A stretch of DNA of 64,000 nucleotides from Liolophura sinensis. Lineage: Eukaryota > Mollusca > Polyplacophora > Chitonida > Chitonidae. Shown here one piece after another: positions 11,403 to 22,226 of this stretch. Location of the stretch: the NCBI RefSeq assembly GCF_032854445.1, contig NC_088297.1, positions 10,440,163-10,504,162 on the forward strand, read 5' to 3'. The position numbers and the translations under genes were made by a program. Numbering within the stretch: position 1 is the stretch's first letter; each line of letters opens with the position of its first letter. The notes beneath the pieces were generated by a model. The model searched no databases, was not told the origin of the DNA, and saw only the letters and a program-made list of their open reading frames with translations.

Positions 11403-14400
11403 TCAGACAGACGACTGTAAGGCGTCAGTCACGTGACTGAAGTCAAAATTATTCCGACGTCCGACACTGGACGACAGTAACACCCGCGGCGTTGTCCTTC
11501 CGTTGTGGGTTGAACAGCGCCGACTGCGCACCCGCTCCTCGAGACTTATCGCGAGAGCAGGGGAGACAATCACGTCAAAGTCTGGTGGAATAGCCAGCTG
11601 GGGGCGTTGTGCCACTGAAAGGCAAAAAGAAACTGCGTCAAATAGTTCTATTTAACTTATCTTTGAAATTTTATACCTGTTAAAAACCAAGAATTCATTT
11701 TGGGACATACTATGAAAAGAAAATGTATTTGCCTATATATCCTTAACAGAGTAAAAGAAAGTTTGGTTGAGAAGCAGGTGATTGCTAAATTTCTAGTGAC
11801 AATTACAGAAATTCGTTACCAGTTTCACTTTTGTTTGAGTGTGTGTATTTATTTTTAGCCCCCCACCCCACCCCCCCACCCCCAAAAAATCGATGACTTA
11901 TTTGAATACGCCGATGATAACAAAGAGACAAAGAGAGAAGGGCAATAAGGGATACAGTTAATTGGTGTCACAAATTAACCCTTTTCTGATTTGGTTGCGT
12001 GTCTCATGCAGAGTTGTTGTAATAGCTCTTGCCATCCTGGTTGACCATTTTACTTCCTCGTTTTTTCCCCAGTGTGTTGGTGTGTCTCCTCCTTGAGTAT
12101 ATAACATATCCTCATTCTGCCAAAGAGTATTTTGTTCCCAGTGTCCTGTTACATAGCGTCTAACGAACAGTTTAAAAGCTGAATATGCTTCAAAAATTTA
12201 AAGCAGAGCGACCATGATGTTGGTTAATTCCGATCCAGTTTTGCCAATTTATTCTGATCTATAGAAAGCTTCTCTTGAAGACTTTCATTGCAATATAACG
12301 TTGGTTGAAGATAACTTGTCTTCGGTTCGGCCAAGGTTCGGTGGTTTACCCTCGGGCTCTCCGTGTTTGTCCACCCATATAACCGACCGCCATCGAATAC
12401 GTGATAAGTGTTTGAGTTTGATGTTAAGCAACAATCAAATAAATCAATGAGTCATTATGTGTTGCTGTTGGGTTTTACACATATTAACGGCTGAACTACA
12501 TGAATATCCGCTCCAAGACGGACGGAGTCCCTAGATGCGAAATCAAAACAATCCGCATTATTGTCATTTAAAATACTTTTCTGATAAATACGCTCACCAG
12601 TCCTCTACAAAGGGAAACAATGTTTGTACCTCATAGAACAACAGTGCCCTCTGTCTTCTAAGTACAACTGATCCTGAAAAACAATAGCCGGTATTGTCAT
12701 TCAAATAGGCATATTGCATTGTTGTTCCGTGGGTTACAAGATTTACCTCCCTTCATAGAGGGCAAATTGGCCTCGTTGGTCCATAGCAACCTTACCAATG
12801 TCCTGCTCCACCTGGTCTATGGTCTTAGCGTGTCTATATGGATCCAACATATATTTGTACACAACCACCGCCAACGCCGCACCGGTGAAAGGACCTGCCC
12901 AGAATATCTGAGAACATCATCAACAACAACAGCATCAGATCAACGAAGATTAACTAGTGTAAAGTACCTCCCTGAAAGGTTATTACGTGAACGACTTTGG
13001 CATTGCTTCACATTGCGATAGGCATAAGGAGATTTGCTGAGTTATGGTCTGTCTCGTGTTATTATGCAATCAGTGGGGATGAATTGTCATGCCCGGTGAA
13101 TTCATGATAACCTTCCTATTTATTTATTTATTTATTTATTTATTATTTTTTTGGCTGGTGTTTTACGTCGTGCTTAAGCATATTTCCCTTTTGAGAATGA
13201 GGGCGTTTGGTGCTTGGGACACACTAGTTATTGTATAATAACTTATAACTTACAGGGAAATCGTCATATAACTATCAGGATCTAACAAATTTTATATTTA
13301 CCCAAGGTATAAGAAATATGTAATCGGATTGATTGATTGATTGATTGATTGACTGACTGACTGACTGACTGACTGACTGTCTTACTGACTGACTGACTGA
13401 CTGTCTTACTGACTGACTGACTGACTGTCTTACTGACTGACTGACTGACTGACTTGCTGACTTACTGACTGACTGGCTGACTGACTGACTGTCTTACTGA
13501 CTGACTGACTGCCTGACTGATTGACTGATTGGCAGACTAACTGACTAGCTGTCTTACTGACTGACTGACTGACTGACTGGCTGTCTTACTGACTGACTGA
13601 CTGACCGGCTGTCTTACTGACTGACTGGCTGACTGGCTGACTGACTGACTGTCTGACTGACTGGCTGACTGACTGACTGATTGACTGACTGGCTGTCTTA
13701 CTGACTGACTGACTGACTGATAGGCTAACTGACTGACTAACTCACTGACTGACTGGCTGACTGACTGACTGACTGACTGACTGACTGACTGACTGGCTGA
13801 CTCACTGACTGACTCACTGACTGACTCACTGACTGACTCACTGACTGACTGACTGGCTGACTGGTGGTTAACGCCGTGTTCAGAAATTGTTCCAGGAAAA
13901 CTTCAAGAGTGAGAGTACTGGTTGTGACAGACATGCCAGCTTACCCAGTGTCGGTCCCAGTGTCCCGAGAAAATGGCGGGACCCAGAGCACGTGCGGGAT
14001 TCATCCCTCCGCCAGAGGAATTCTTCTACAAGCAGAAACCATCGGTAAACATACGGAGAATGTAATACAAATCACTAACGTAATCTATCCAGCCTCGCTT
14101 GGCGATCAGGTCTAAGAAATTAGAGCAAGGAAATAAGACTGATCGGCCAGGTGTCTGACTGTATAATGTGACTGGGTGGGGTGTCATGCCCGGTGTCTTC
14201 GGCATAATACTTAAGTGGCGGCATATGTACAGACCCCTGATGACGTCATCATATGGCTGAAAAATACAGAACGACAGACATACAACACAGCATTAGCTGG
14301 ACTAGGACATACGTCTAGTCAAAGGCTGATATAATCTAGACAACTCGGGTAGCCATAACGGCTTCCCACAATATTGGGAAATCAATCTGCACAACAATAA

Positions 14401-17400
14401 ATAAAATGTTTTTCATGTATCATTGGTTTTATTTTTGCTGTTTGCTAGAATAAGTTTGATGTATACTTTATCTGTGCTTTTGTCTGTATGTGAAACAGGT
14501 CTATCACCAGATAAAAGGAGCGGAAGGAGACTTTGTTGGTGTATTACCGTATGATTTACCACGGTGAGCAGACACGCCGTCACGCTGAGTCTGATCACCA
14601 CAGAAAAGGTGCTGAAGGAGACTTTATTGGTGTATTACTCTATGACTTACCGCAGTGAGCAGACACGCCGTCACGGTGAGTCCGATCACAAGGGAGAAGG
14701 TGCTGAAGGAGACTTTGTTGAAATCCTCTGCTCCGAGGATCACAGACATGAGAATAAAGGTGAGGATGAGCTCGATGACCAATGCCTGTACGGTGTGGAG
14801 GTTTGGATTGACCAAGTGGGCACCCAGATGACCTCTGTACGACAACGGGGTCAGCCTACCGGAAAGTTAATGGCTTTAGTGCCGCTGGTGGCAGTTTAAC
14901 ACAACATGTTTGGTCATTTTTTTGGAACTTATTAGCAAATAGTCACGCGTAACCGGTGAAATACGGCCTCTTGTCAATTTACCTCATTTAGTGATTTATT
15001 TTAACTGTTCATGCAAATTAATGCTTAATTACTAGTAGATTACACGCTCCCTAGCACCATGGCGTAAGCAAAGTAGGTAAAAACGCAGTAATGTTACTTG
15101 CAATTTAATAGACCTCACCGGTCTAGAATTACCCAAAATGTTGTGTTGTCATCACACTTAATGGACACAGATATGAAAGCCGGATGGAGATATCTCGTCC
15201 TGTGCCTCGTGGATAGAGACCCGCGGTACTAGAACGGTCCTGTTCGCGAGGGATTTGCGCCGTCCTTGTGTCGCGGGTTTTGATGTTCTCATCCGGCTTC
15301 CATACATGGACTAATTAAAAGTATAAATTCTGATTTTACGGCTTGATTATGGGCCATATAAGGGTTGAAACTGGGTAAGCTTGATTATGGACCATATAAG
15401 GGTTGAAACTGGGTAAGCTTGATTATGGGCCATATAAGGGTTGAAACTGGGTAAGCTTGATTATGGGCCATATAAGGGTTGAAACTGGGTAAGCTTGATT
15501 ATGGGCCATATAAGGGTTGAAACTGGGTAAGCTTGATTATGGGCCATATAAGGGTTGAAACTGGGTTAAATTTGAAATTTAATAATTTGACCCTAGACGA
15601 ATATTGCTTTATGCAATCGGCCTTGTGATAGGGCCAAAATAATCCGGTGGATTTCTTGGTATAGACCTATATAGTTAGGTATTGTAAAATTAATTTCCGT
15701 GTGTCACCTGCAAATGTTGCATATTTGCCGGTTAGTCTTTTGCGTGACAATGTAATATAACATCAATATCATCACAAAGCAATACACGAAAACAAAGGAA
15801 ATTTACATAGCTGTTTTTTTATAATTTATCCTGGGAATACGGCGGGTATACTTTTGATTCAGTACACTTCAGTTGGATTTTTGACCCAAGATTTACGTCC
15901 GTGTTCCACAGACTAAAATTTTATAATTAGTTGGATTTATTAGAACAGGATGTACCTTAAGCTTCATAAGGATCTCCTCGCTCGTTTTATAGAGTCTTTT
16001 AATTTGAATTAAAGGTGGGCGGTAAGTGGGAAGGTCTGTCAGCAGCCTGCGGATGGTCGTGGATTTCTCCCGGGTTCTGCCCGGTTTCCTCCCACCATAA
16101 TTCTGGCCGCCGTCGTATAAGTGAAATGTTCTTGAGTCAAACACCAATGAAATAATTAAATCAAATAAATAAATTAAAGGTGTATAATAATCTCAGTCAC
16201 TTACTGATTGATTACCTCCTGTTTATCACGTTAAGGCGTTAAGACGTTAAGAGGTCAGTTCACAGCACTTTGTGTACATTCCTCAAGTGTTTTAAGATGT
16301 CCAGGAAGTTAAGGTAAGTCAGGATTGGGCGGTACATTAGCTTAAGAGCGGGGCCTTTAAACCTTATACCCACCCCCCTTCCCCCCGTAGATTTAATTAC
16401 AATGTACGGGTTTACCTTTACCCGGAAGTATACAATCACTGACAAAACAACAACACCATGGCCATGATTGTTTAAGGGATAGATGAAAAGGAACTATAAA
16501 ACAAAGATTATGTTTCTATGCCAAATGAAGAAAATTATGCTCCGGAATTTTTGTTAAAAAAATTTCGTTTTGGGGGTATTTTTGTACCTGTTAATTACTC
16601 CTATATATTATGCATATTTTCCGTCAACGATCGAATTTTTTTTTCAGAAATTACATCATCGTGCTCGGAACTCGGGGAACACCCCAGAAGTGCCCCCAAG
16701 CCGGTGAACCGTCTCACTACAGCGCGGGCAAGGTGACATGTACACAGATACTGCAAGGCTTCTTTGGCCCAGCTCAGAGCCCCCTCCGCGTGCCCTACAC
16801 CAGCAATTCGGTACGTTCCCTACATCCGCGGTCTCCATTCGGCCAAACCCCGCTCGGCCTGTCCCGCACAGAGTTCTTTTTTAAACAGGGATTATTGTTG
16901 ATGTAACCTCTGCAAGCTACTTAATTTTCGGTCTGACCGCTGGGGCCTCAATAAAACTGTACTTTGAAGCCATTTTTACCCCATCCCCAACACTAAAGTG
17001 AAAGTTGAAAAATTTGTTTGTAGTGCTATATGTTATTACGCATGATAATCCGCACATTGAGAAATAAAACCAAAGCGTTTCATGCACCCTTTAATGTTTA
17101 TGTTTTGTCCCCGCGATTCGGCCTTGGATACACCCTTGTGTGGAGAGTTCAAACCAATATATCTACCCAAAACAAGCCGTGAAATAGGTGCCTGGTATTA
17201 TTGAAAACACCCCCTTTTCAAAAGGTGGCAAGACCCAATTTGTTCACGTTATATCATGCACTTGACCATGTTCACTTGGGTTAAACCAAGGTATTCAACG
17301 GTGTGTTTATCATAGATAAGATGAGATTGCCAAGGTACCCGCTCTGAATACAGCCAAATAACGTCCTCTCTTATGGAATTCCGTATCTCCACCACCAGAC

Positions 17401-19361
17401 GAAATTGTCACTCTTTTCAAAGTCAACACTCAGATTTAATCCTATATTTTCAGTTTTCTATCTAATTCCGCTTATAATTTACAAACTAGCACGGTACTTG
17501 ATTCGGATACTGATTTAATTCATTTGTTTGAGATGAAGATTAGTGGATACAAAACAAACTTTATTATCTAAGAAAACGTAACTGGAATTAATTTAAGAAA
17601 GCTTTCAAGATGGATACAAAAAAGCTTTTCCTCTTAAAAACAATATTGCATGAAAATAACACTCTACAATATACATTCAAAATATGCAGTATACGAGACC
17701 AAAACTTCAGTAAATCTAGACGTATTGCGTCTGGTATCAAGCAGAAATGAATTACTGGATAAGGGACATCTTTCAAACTGCGTGCCGTTGTGAAAAGAAC
17801 TAAACGATAGAAAAAAAAAAACCCGCTGCCTTACCCATAAAGTATGGCACCTGCGGCCGTGGCTCCCAGGCACTGAGAGATGATGTACATCAGCGTCCTC
17901 AGCGGTGTTATAGCCATTGAGACGAGGAATCCGAACGATACTGCGGGATTGATGTGAGCACCGGAAACGTGGAACAGGTATTCGATCATCCCGGCTTCCG
18001 TTAATCCGAACACGAACGGAGTCTGCATAGGGGCCAAAGTGTAGAGAGTTAATATCTCATAGGCTCACGTACATTTCAAGCAGTTGGTTGTTATTTATTT
18101 CGGGGAAAAAAGAAAGTGATTAATGTTAATTAACTCTGTACTCCAGAATTTTTAATGACGATCTCGTCCCGGTTTCATGAAGCGCACTTAAGTAACTAAG
18201 CCCATATATAAGTACCATGACAAATGTTGTAGAGATATGAATTACACTTAGCCAAGGGCTAGGCTACTTAACACTTGCTAGGGTTCATGAAACCGAGATC
18301 TGGTTGTGGGCGGAGGAAACTAGGAAAAACATCCTCTTATCAGGTAAAGCAAACTGACATAAAATCGCCGCTGAATCAGCGCGAGTAGAATTTTATTTTT
18401 AGTGGTCTTTCGCATGTAATGATTTTCTTTGCCCTTGAACAAGGGTGGAGTTTTTCCAGTAAGTTTTACTCCCAGACAGCACGACCAACTACGACTGTCC
18501 AACAAACCAAAGTGTATAGATTACCAATTGGCGGCTTTGCTTGGTCGCAGATCTATATAAATAGGTGTTTATATCTCGGATATAAGTTGTGATTAAATTC
18601 TGAACATATAATACAGGTAAAGTTTGTTCTCCAATCCTGGTTTACACTGGAAATAAAAATAGTATTTATACCAAAGGCTACTTCTTGCTTCCAAGATATA
18701 CACGCATTTTTGCAACATACACACACGGTTGATACTCACTGAAAAACAATACCCGAATCTTACTGGGTGCCTCCGTGGAACACTTGGTTAGCGTGCTAGC
18801 GCAGCGTAATGACCAAGGAGCCTTTCACCGTCGTATAAGTGAAATATTCTTGAGTACGGCGTAAAGCACCCATCAAATAAATAAATAAAATGAATCTTGC
18901 TTTACAGAGGATGGAAAGTGATCTGGCCTAAAACAAAACTTGTATAGAACAGGTCTTTTCCGCTTAGCCTTCTTCGTCAAGCGCCCAATTACGCAGCCCA
19001 AAGTTCGTTGGAGGTATTTGTCTTTCACCGTTATGATTTATATAATTGTTTATTCATTTTATTGCTTTCTTCGGGAAAATCGAGAATATATCACTTATAC
19101 GACAGAGGACCAGCATTGTGGTGAGAGGAAACCAAGCAGAGCCGGGGAAACCCACCTCCATCCGCAGGTTGCTGATAGACTCCACCAATGGAATGGACGC
19201 ATTCCACGCATAGAAAAGTTCGTCAGTAACTTACCAAACACCTATTTACACCAGGCATCTCGGTTCTATCCATAAATAAAATTGACCACAATCGTATAAG
19301 TGAAAAATGAATGGCGTTAAACGACAAACAGATAATTAAATGAATAAATAAATGCCGGAAA

Positions 19362-19457
<96 letters not shown>

Positions 19458-19722
19458 AATGCATAGTCCTCATATGCAAGCGTAATATTATTATAACAGC
19501 GGTGAGAATACTTACCAGCATTTCATGAGGAATGCGGCTATCGTCCCACAACAATGTTGACGAACAGCCTAGAAACACGTACAGCATAGTGCCGATAAAC
19601 TCTGCCAAGCAAGCCCGCCATAGTCCGACAGAGCAGAATTCAAATACAACTGATTTCGGGATTTGCTCAGAAAATCTTAGTTTGTCGATCTTCCGAGCGA
19701 TGTGAGAGAAGTAGGCCTCCAT
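11403..19722 (-). CDS. aquaporin (MIP family), minus-strand copy, 6 coding exons
   Basis: Membrane channel of the aquaporin family, expected to move water or small neutral solutes as a tetramer of six-helix subunits. Coding exons, 5' to 3': 19722-19516, 18022-17835, 14855-14651, 14025-13945, 12907-12796, 11614-11403. All introns are GT-AG and phases agree (0, 2, 0, 0, 1). Total 1005 nt, 334 residues. Evidence: [19 protein letters not shown] in helix 1, [14 protein letters not shown] (first NPA, residues 94-96), [19 protein letters not shown] (second NPA, 209-211), then [19 protein letters not shown] as helix 6. The start at 19722 gives [13 protein letters not shown], matching [13 protein letters not shown] of the plus-strand gene; an ATG 13 codons upstream (19761) is less likely. 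Exons 2-5 have the same lengths as in the plus-strand gene. Aligning to AQP1, the selectivity filter would be F74, L197, G206, R212, i.e. the usual His and Cys are replaced. Exon 4 begins at a TAGAAG tandem acceptor, so one Lys may be optional. Exon 5 could read through its donor to a stop at about 12746, giving an alternative short C-terminus. Confidence 0.88.
11856..11884 (-). other. C-rich tract, potential G-quadruplex on minus strand
   Basis: Runs of 6, 4, 7 and 5 C separated by single A. On the minus strand, which is the transcribed sense of the aquaporin, this lies in intron 5 about 240 nt upstream of exon 6 and meets the four-run G-quadruplex pattern. Confidence 0.5.
12330..12447 (+). 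mobile_element. SINE type B 3' part
   Basis: GTCCACCCATATAACCGACC, GCCATCGAATACGTGATAAG and TTAAGCAACAATCAAATAAA. Inserted in intron 5 of the minus-strand aquaporin, in the orientation opposite to transcription. Confidence 0.7.
13105..13190 (-). mobile_element. SINE 3'-end fragment
   Basis: (ATTT)n at 13110-13145 followed by GGTGTTTTACGTCGTGCTTAAG, the reverse complement of the common SINE tail. Intron 4 of the minus-strand aquaporin. Confidence 0.6.
13329..13862. repeat. (CTGA)n tetranucleotide array, about 530 bp
   Basis: Long CTGA/GACT microsatellite with periodic CTGTCTTACTGA interruptions (at least seven), so part of it has expanded as a longer unit of 24-60 bp. It lies in intron 4 of the minus-strand aquaporin, ending only 82 bp from exon 4. 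On the minus strand it reads (SQSV)n, an artefact. Confidence 0.95.
14150..14290 (+). mobile_element. SINE type C fragment
   Basis: Contains TATAATGTGACTGGGTGGGG, GTCTTCGGCATAATACTT and ATATGGCTGAAAAAT, matching the element at 58030-58320. Inserted in intron 3 of the minus-strand aquaporin. Confidence 0.6.
14499..14698 (-). repeat. 91-bp tandem duplication of the 3' end and donor of aquaporin(-) exon 3
   Basis: Units start at 14517, 14608 and 14699 (exact 91-bp offsets). The unit 14608-14698 holds the true last 48 nt of exon 3 plus its donor GTAAGTC (14644-14650). The unit 14517-14607 is a copy with the donor changed to GTAAATC, and also copies the exon segment encoding KVSFST. A further degenerate trace lies at 14499-14516. 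Read-through of the true donor meets a stop (VSHRVIHQ*) before the copy, so the copy cannot extend the frame. Confidence 0.85.
14935..15165 (-). repeat. dispersed element D1, copy 2
   Basis: On the minus strand it carries GATGACAACACAACATTTTG, GGTAATTCTAGACCGGTGAG, CCATGGTGCTAGGG, TGCATGAACAGTTAAAA and GTATTTCACCGGTTACGCG. These are in the same order as at 20770-21015 and, more diverged, at 5224-5455. Located at the start of intron 2 of the minus-strand aquaporin (next to exon 3). Confidence 0.7.
15175..15302. repeat. GC-rich fold-back element
   Basis: Begins GAAAGCCGGATGGAGA and ends TCTCATCCGGCTTCC, which are near-perfect inverted repeats. An inner inverted pair ACCCGCG ... CGCGGGT and a third AACGG ... 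CCGTC nest inside. It is much richer in GC than its surroundings. It could be a MITE or a structured RNA; nothing here distinguishes them. Confidence 0.6.
15342..15566. repeat. 38-bp repeat x6, each with a CArG-box consensus
   Basis: Six almost identical 38-bp units (GCTTGATTATGGGCCATATA followed by AGGGTTGAAACTGGGTAA). Every unit contains CCATATAAGG, a perfect match to the SRF-binding CArG consensus CC(A/T)6GG. Located in intron 2 of the minus-strand aquaporin. Whether it binds SRF is untested. Confidence 0.93.
16024..16171 (+). mobile_element. SINE type A, 3' part
   Basis: GTCAGCAGCCTGCGGATGG, CCCGGTTTCCTCCCACCATA and GTCGTATAAGTGAAATG with an (AAATA)n tail. Inserted in intron 2 of the minus-strand aquaporin. 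Confidence 0.88.
18160..18302. mobile_element. MITE-like inverted-repeat element
   Basis: Left end GATCTCGTCCCGGTTTCATG followed by AAGCGCACTTAAGTA. The right end, reverse complemented, reads GATCTCGGTTTCATGAACCC followed by TAGCAAGTGTTAAGTA. About 140 bp with no coding capacity. Intron 1 of the minus-strand aquaporin, 140 bp from exon 2. Confidence 0.75.
18766..18890 (+). mobile_element. SINE type A with internal deletion
   Basis: tRNA-like head (GCCTCCGTGG...TTGGTTAGCGTGCTAGCGCA, pol III A-box region) joined directly to the tail TATTCTTGAGTACGGCGTAA and (AAATA)n. The middle body is missing. Intron 1 of the minus-strand aquaporin. Confidence 0.85.
19085..19190 (-). mobile_element. SINE type A fragment
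   Basis: Reverse complement of the type A body (GGTTTCC, CATCCGCAGGTTGCTGATAG). Followed at 19275-19354 by a plus-oriented tail (ATCGTATAAGTGAAAAATGA, AATGGCGTTAAACGAC, (AAATA)n). Confidence 0.75.
19363..19456. repeat. (AT)n microsatellite
   Basis: About 47 uninterrupted TA units in intron 1 of the minus-strand aquaporin, 60 bp from the exon 1 donor. It reads as (YI)n in translation and probably is length-variable. Confidence 0.97.
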
Positions 19723-20404
19723 ACTCTTCCGAGTTTCTAGTAGTACGTGGTGATTTATCACGACATGACTATATCAGATCAATGAAGGGAAAAAATTCCA
19801 GAGACATTTTTCACTAAATTTATGACTGTCAACTGCACAATTCTTCAACCATTCTAAATAAAATGAAGTCTATGCACACTGAATGTTTTAAGTGAAAATG
19901 AGAATGATCTTAGTCATAAAGAAGTTAACATTTTATTTATTTACTTATCTATCTGTTTCGTGTGGAAAACTCTGCACTGGTGAGAATAAAAAAAGTAAAC
20001 AGCAGGTGTCCCAGCACGGCTCCCTGTTCAATTCCCATGTCCGGGTATAATAAACCGTGTTAATTCATGAACACTCCTTACTGCATCTATCATTTGATCT
20101 TGCTAAGTGATATCTTCATCTGAAATTGAATTGAAGTGTATTGCAGAGTTCACCATTAATGGCTTAACTATTTGTTAGTTTAGTCAGAAAAACTATCAAC
20201 CATGGATTCTTTTGATGTATATATACCTAAAAGAAGTATATACTGCCTGGTGTTTTAGTTATTAAGAGCCTGTGACTAAGGGAACATATTTATTTGCTGT
20301 ACAGATATGTACATGAGCTTACTTAAATAACAAAAAAAATAATAATAATAAGTGCACAGTTTATCATAGATGACTTTGTGTTATTTATATGTTTATATCC
20401 CTTG

Positions 20405-20500
20405 AAACTTTATGGACATTTAGCCTAAAATTTGACTCAAAAATGTATTTTAGAGGCAAATAAAGGTCATAAAATATTGTTTTGGGAGTGGAAAGTCACA
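20405..20500 (+). mobile_element. possible partial MITE of the family at 54.1 kb
   Basis: TTATGGACATTTAGCCTAAAATTT, then AGAGGCAAATAAAGGTCATA and AAATATTGTTTT resemble the left half of the elements at 51.1, 54.1 and 56.0 kb. The right half is not seen. Confidence 0.5.
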
Positions 20501-20769
20501 TCTGCGCAGTATGACGTAATTCCACTTTCCAAACAAACCCTAAAACATCTTTCTAAGGTGAACTTTCTAAGGTGATCTTTCCAAGGTGATCTTTCGAAGG
20601 TGAACAGACCTGTGCCAGAATAAGGCAAAGTGAATTACTTAGTCTTGGTTGAAATTTTGGTCTTATGCATGAACACTACATATATGCAAAGTACAAACAT
20701 TATCATTGACGTTTTACTGCCTGTAACGAATATTAGCTGATGTTCTCCTGTGGGTCTTTTAATGTGTGT

Positions 20770-21015
20770 GTGTTAAACGTAATGACAACACAGCATTTCG
20801 AGTAATTCTGGACCAGTGACATCTAATAAATTACAATTGACATGACTGCCTTTTTTTTTCACCTAATTCTGCTTAAGCCATGATGTTAGGGTGTGTAAAT
20901 TGCCGTCGTTTATACGTTTACATGAACAGTTAGAGTGAACCCCTGACTGAGGTAACTGACAAAGAGGGCGTATTTCACAGGTTACGTGTGACCATTTACC
21001 AGCTATTACACTGTA
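20770..21015 (+). repeat. dispersed element D1, copy 3
   Basis: AATGACAACACAGCATTTCG, AGTAATTCTGGACCAGTGAC, CCATGATGTTAGGG, TACATGAACAGTTAGAG, GTATTTCACAGGTTACGTG and TGACCATTTACCAGC match 14935-15165 (reverse strand) in order. It sits in the intergenic space between the two aquaporins. Confidence 0.7.
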
Positions 21016-21148
21016 ATCGCTGCTCTGGTCTTACTTTCTATGCGGTACATCTATCACACTGTCGCCGCTGCTCTAGTTTTACTCTACGCTGTATGTGTAT
21101 CACACTGTCGCCGCTGCTCTGGTCTTACTCTCTATACTGTACGCCTCT
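21006..21148. repeat. about 47-bp tandem repeat x3
   Basis: Three copies of a unit with ACACTGTCGCCGCTGCTCTG followed by GTCTTACTCTCTATGC; landmarks at 21021, 21069 and 21115. Located directly after dispersed element D1, whose 3' end it may have grown from. Confidence 0.75.
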
Positions 21149-21912
21149 AATTACATTGCATGCGGTAATCGGGTGTTGAGCATTAATCTGGTGGTATAAA
21201 CATAGCCGTTAAGCTAGACCGGATTAAGAAATGACGTTCAAATCTCATACTGAGATAACATACTGAGGGTCAGCTTATTGCATTCCAGGCCTTGATGTTT
21301 TACGACAACATTTGTTAACCTGGTTAGTATTAAGCCAAACGCAAAGTACCGTTATAAATACACTATATACAACTGCTATAATCTACAGTGTATTCTAACA
21401 GCTGATCTGCCGTTATGTAATTAAATGTATGCTGAGCATTACGCTCTACAGCTGGAGGATAGCAAATGGAATTTCTGTGGACGAACCCTTGAGTCAAGAA
21501 GCCTAACACCTCTTAAGGCTGGACTGTCTCGTTTGCTTACGTTCAGACATGCCCATGAGCTTATATATAGACTGTTTCCTTATCGCAAGAGTTTTACAAA
21601 ATAACTTCAGTTTGCGTGGAACATTTTTCGACGTAAGGAATTGTTTAGGCTTATAGTGAGATTTCCTTCTGCCTAGAAGTCAGTACTGTAGTAATATTTA
21701 TTTGAATATATTCGACGGGTAATGAGTATGTAGTTTTCTTGTTCTGATTCTGCGCATGGCGGAGAGAAACCCAGGTATCTCATTCCAACGAATGACAATC
21801 CCAAGGTTCTTAAACTGGCAGAAAAGAAAGTTTTAGCTGTTTACCCTTCATCTCAGCAGCAGAAACGTTAAGCCTCTCGAATCCACGGTTCCATGGCCGC
21901 TACTCTTATTTG

Positions 21913-21921
21913 TATATAAAG
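21913..21921 (+). promoter_or_regulatory. candidate TATA box of the plus-strand aquaporin
   Basis: TATATAAAG lies 306 bp upstream of the aquaporin start codon. A TSS at about 21945 would give a 5' UTR near 280 nt containing upstream ATGs (for example at 22014 and 22057) and a repeated CAGCATCAAG. This is consensus match and position only. Confidence 0.4.
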
Positions 21922-22226
21922 AATAGTTTTCGGATCCGCTAAAATTCGCTACTCGGAAGATCTGTCAAGAAAGGGTTGCTGTTTCGTGTGAAAGCAGTAT
22001 CAGCATCAAGGTGCCATTCCTCTATGTGCAAAAACAATAACAGCATCAAGACATCGATGGGATTGGATTTAATTCTTGGTGTTTCATCTTGAGGACTTTT
22101 TTTGGATAAGACATCAGGCCATTGTTAAAGCGGACTTCTAGGAAAAGGATGACGTGATTGTTGGCGACTTCTAAGAAGATTATTCCAACTAAGAAAAGGC
22201 TGCATATTTTGTGAAAGATAACAGAT

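Noticed and set aside
13737-13934. (SQSV)n minus-strand frame
   Set aside because: Pure translation of the CTGA microsatellite.
16610-16906. Candidate exon in a GC-richer patch in aquaporin(-) intron 2
   Set aside because: Exon 2 (17835) joins exon 3 (14855) in perfect phase and continuous aquaporin sequence, leaving no room for an exon here; no domain recognised.
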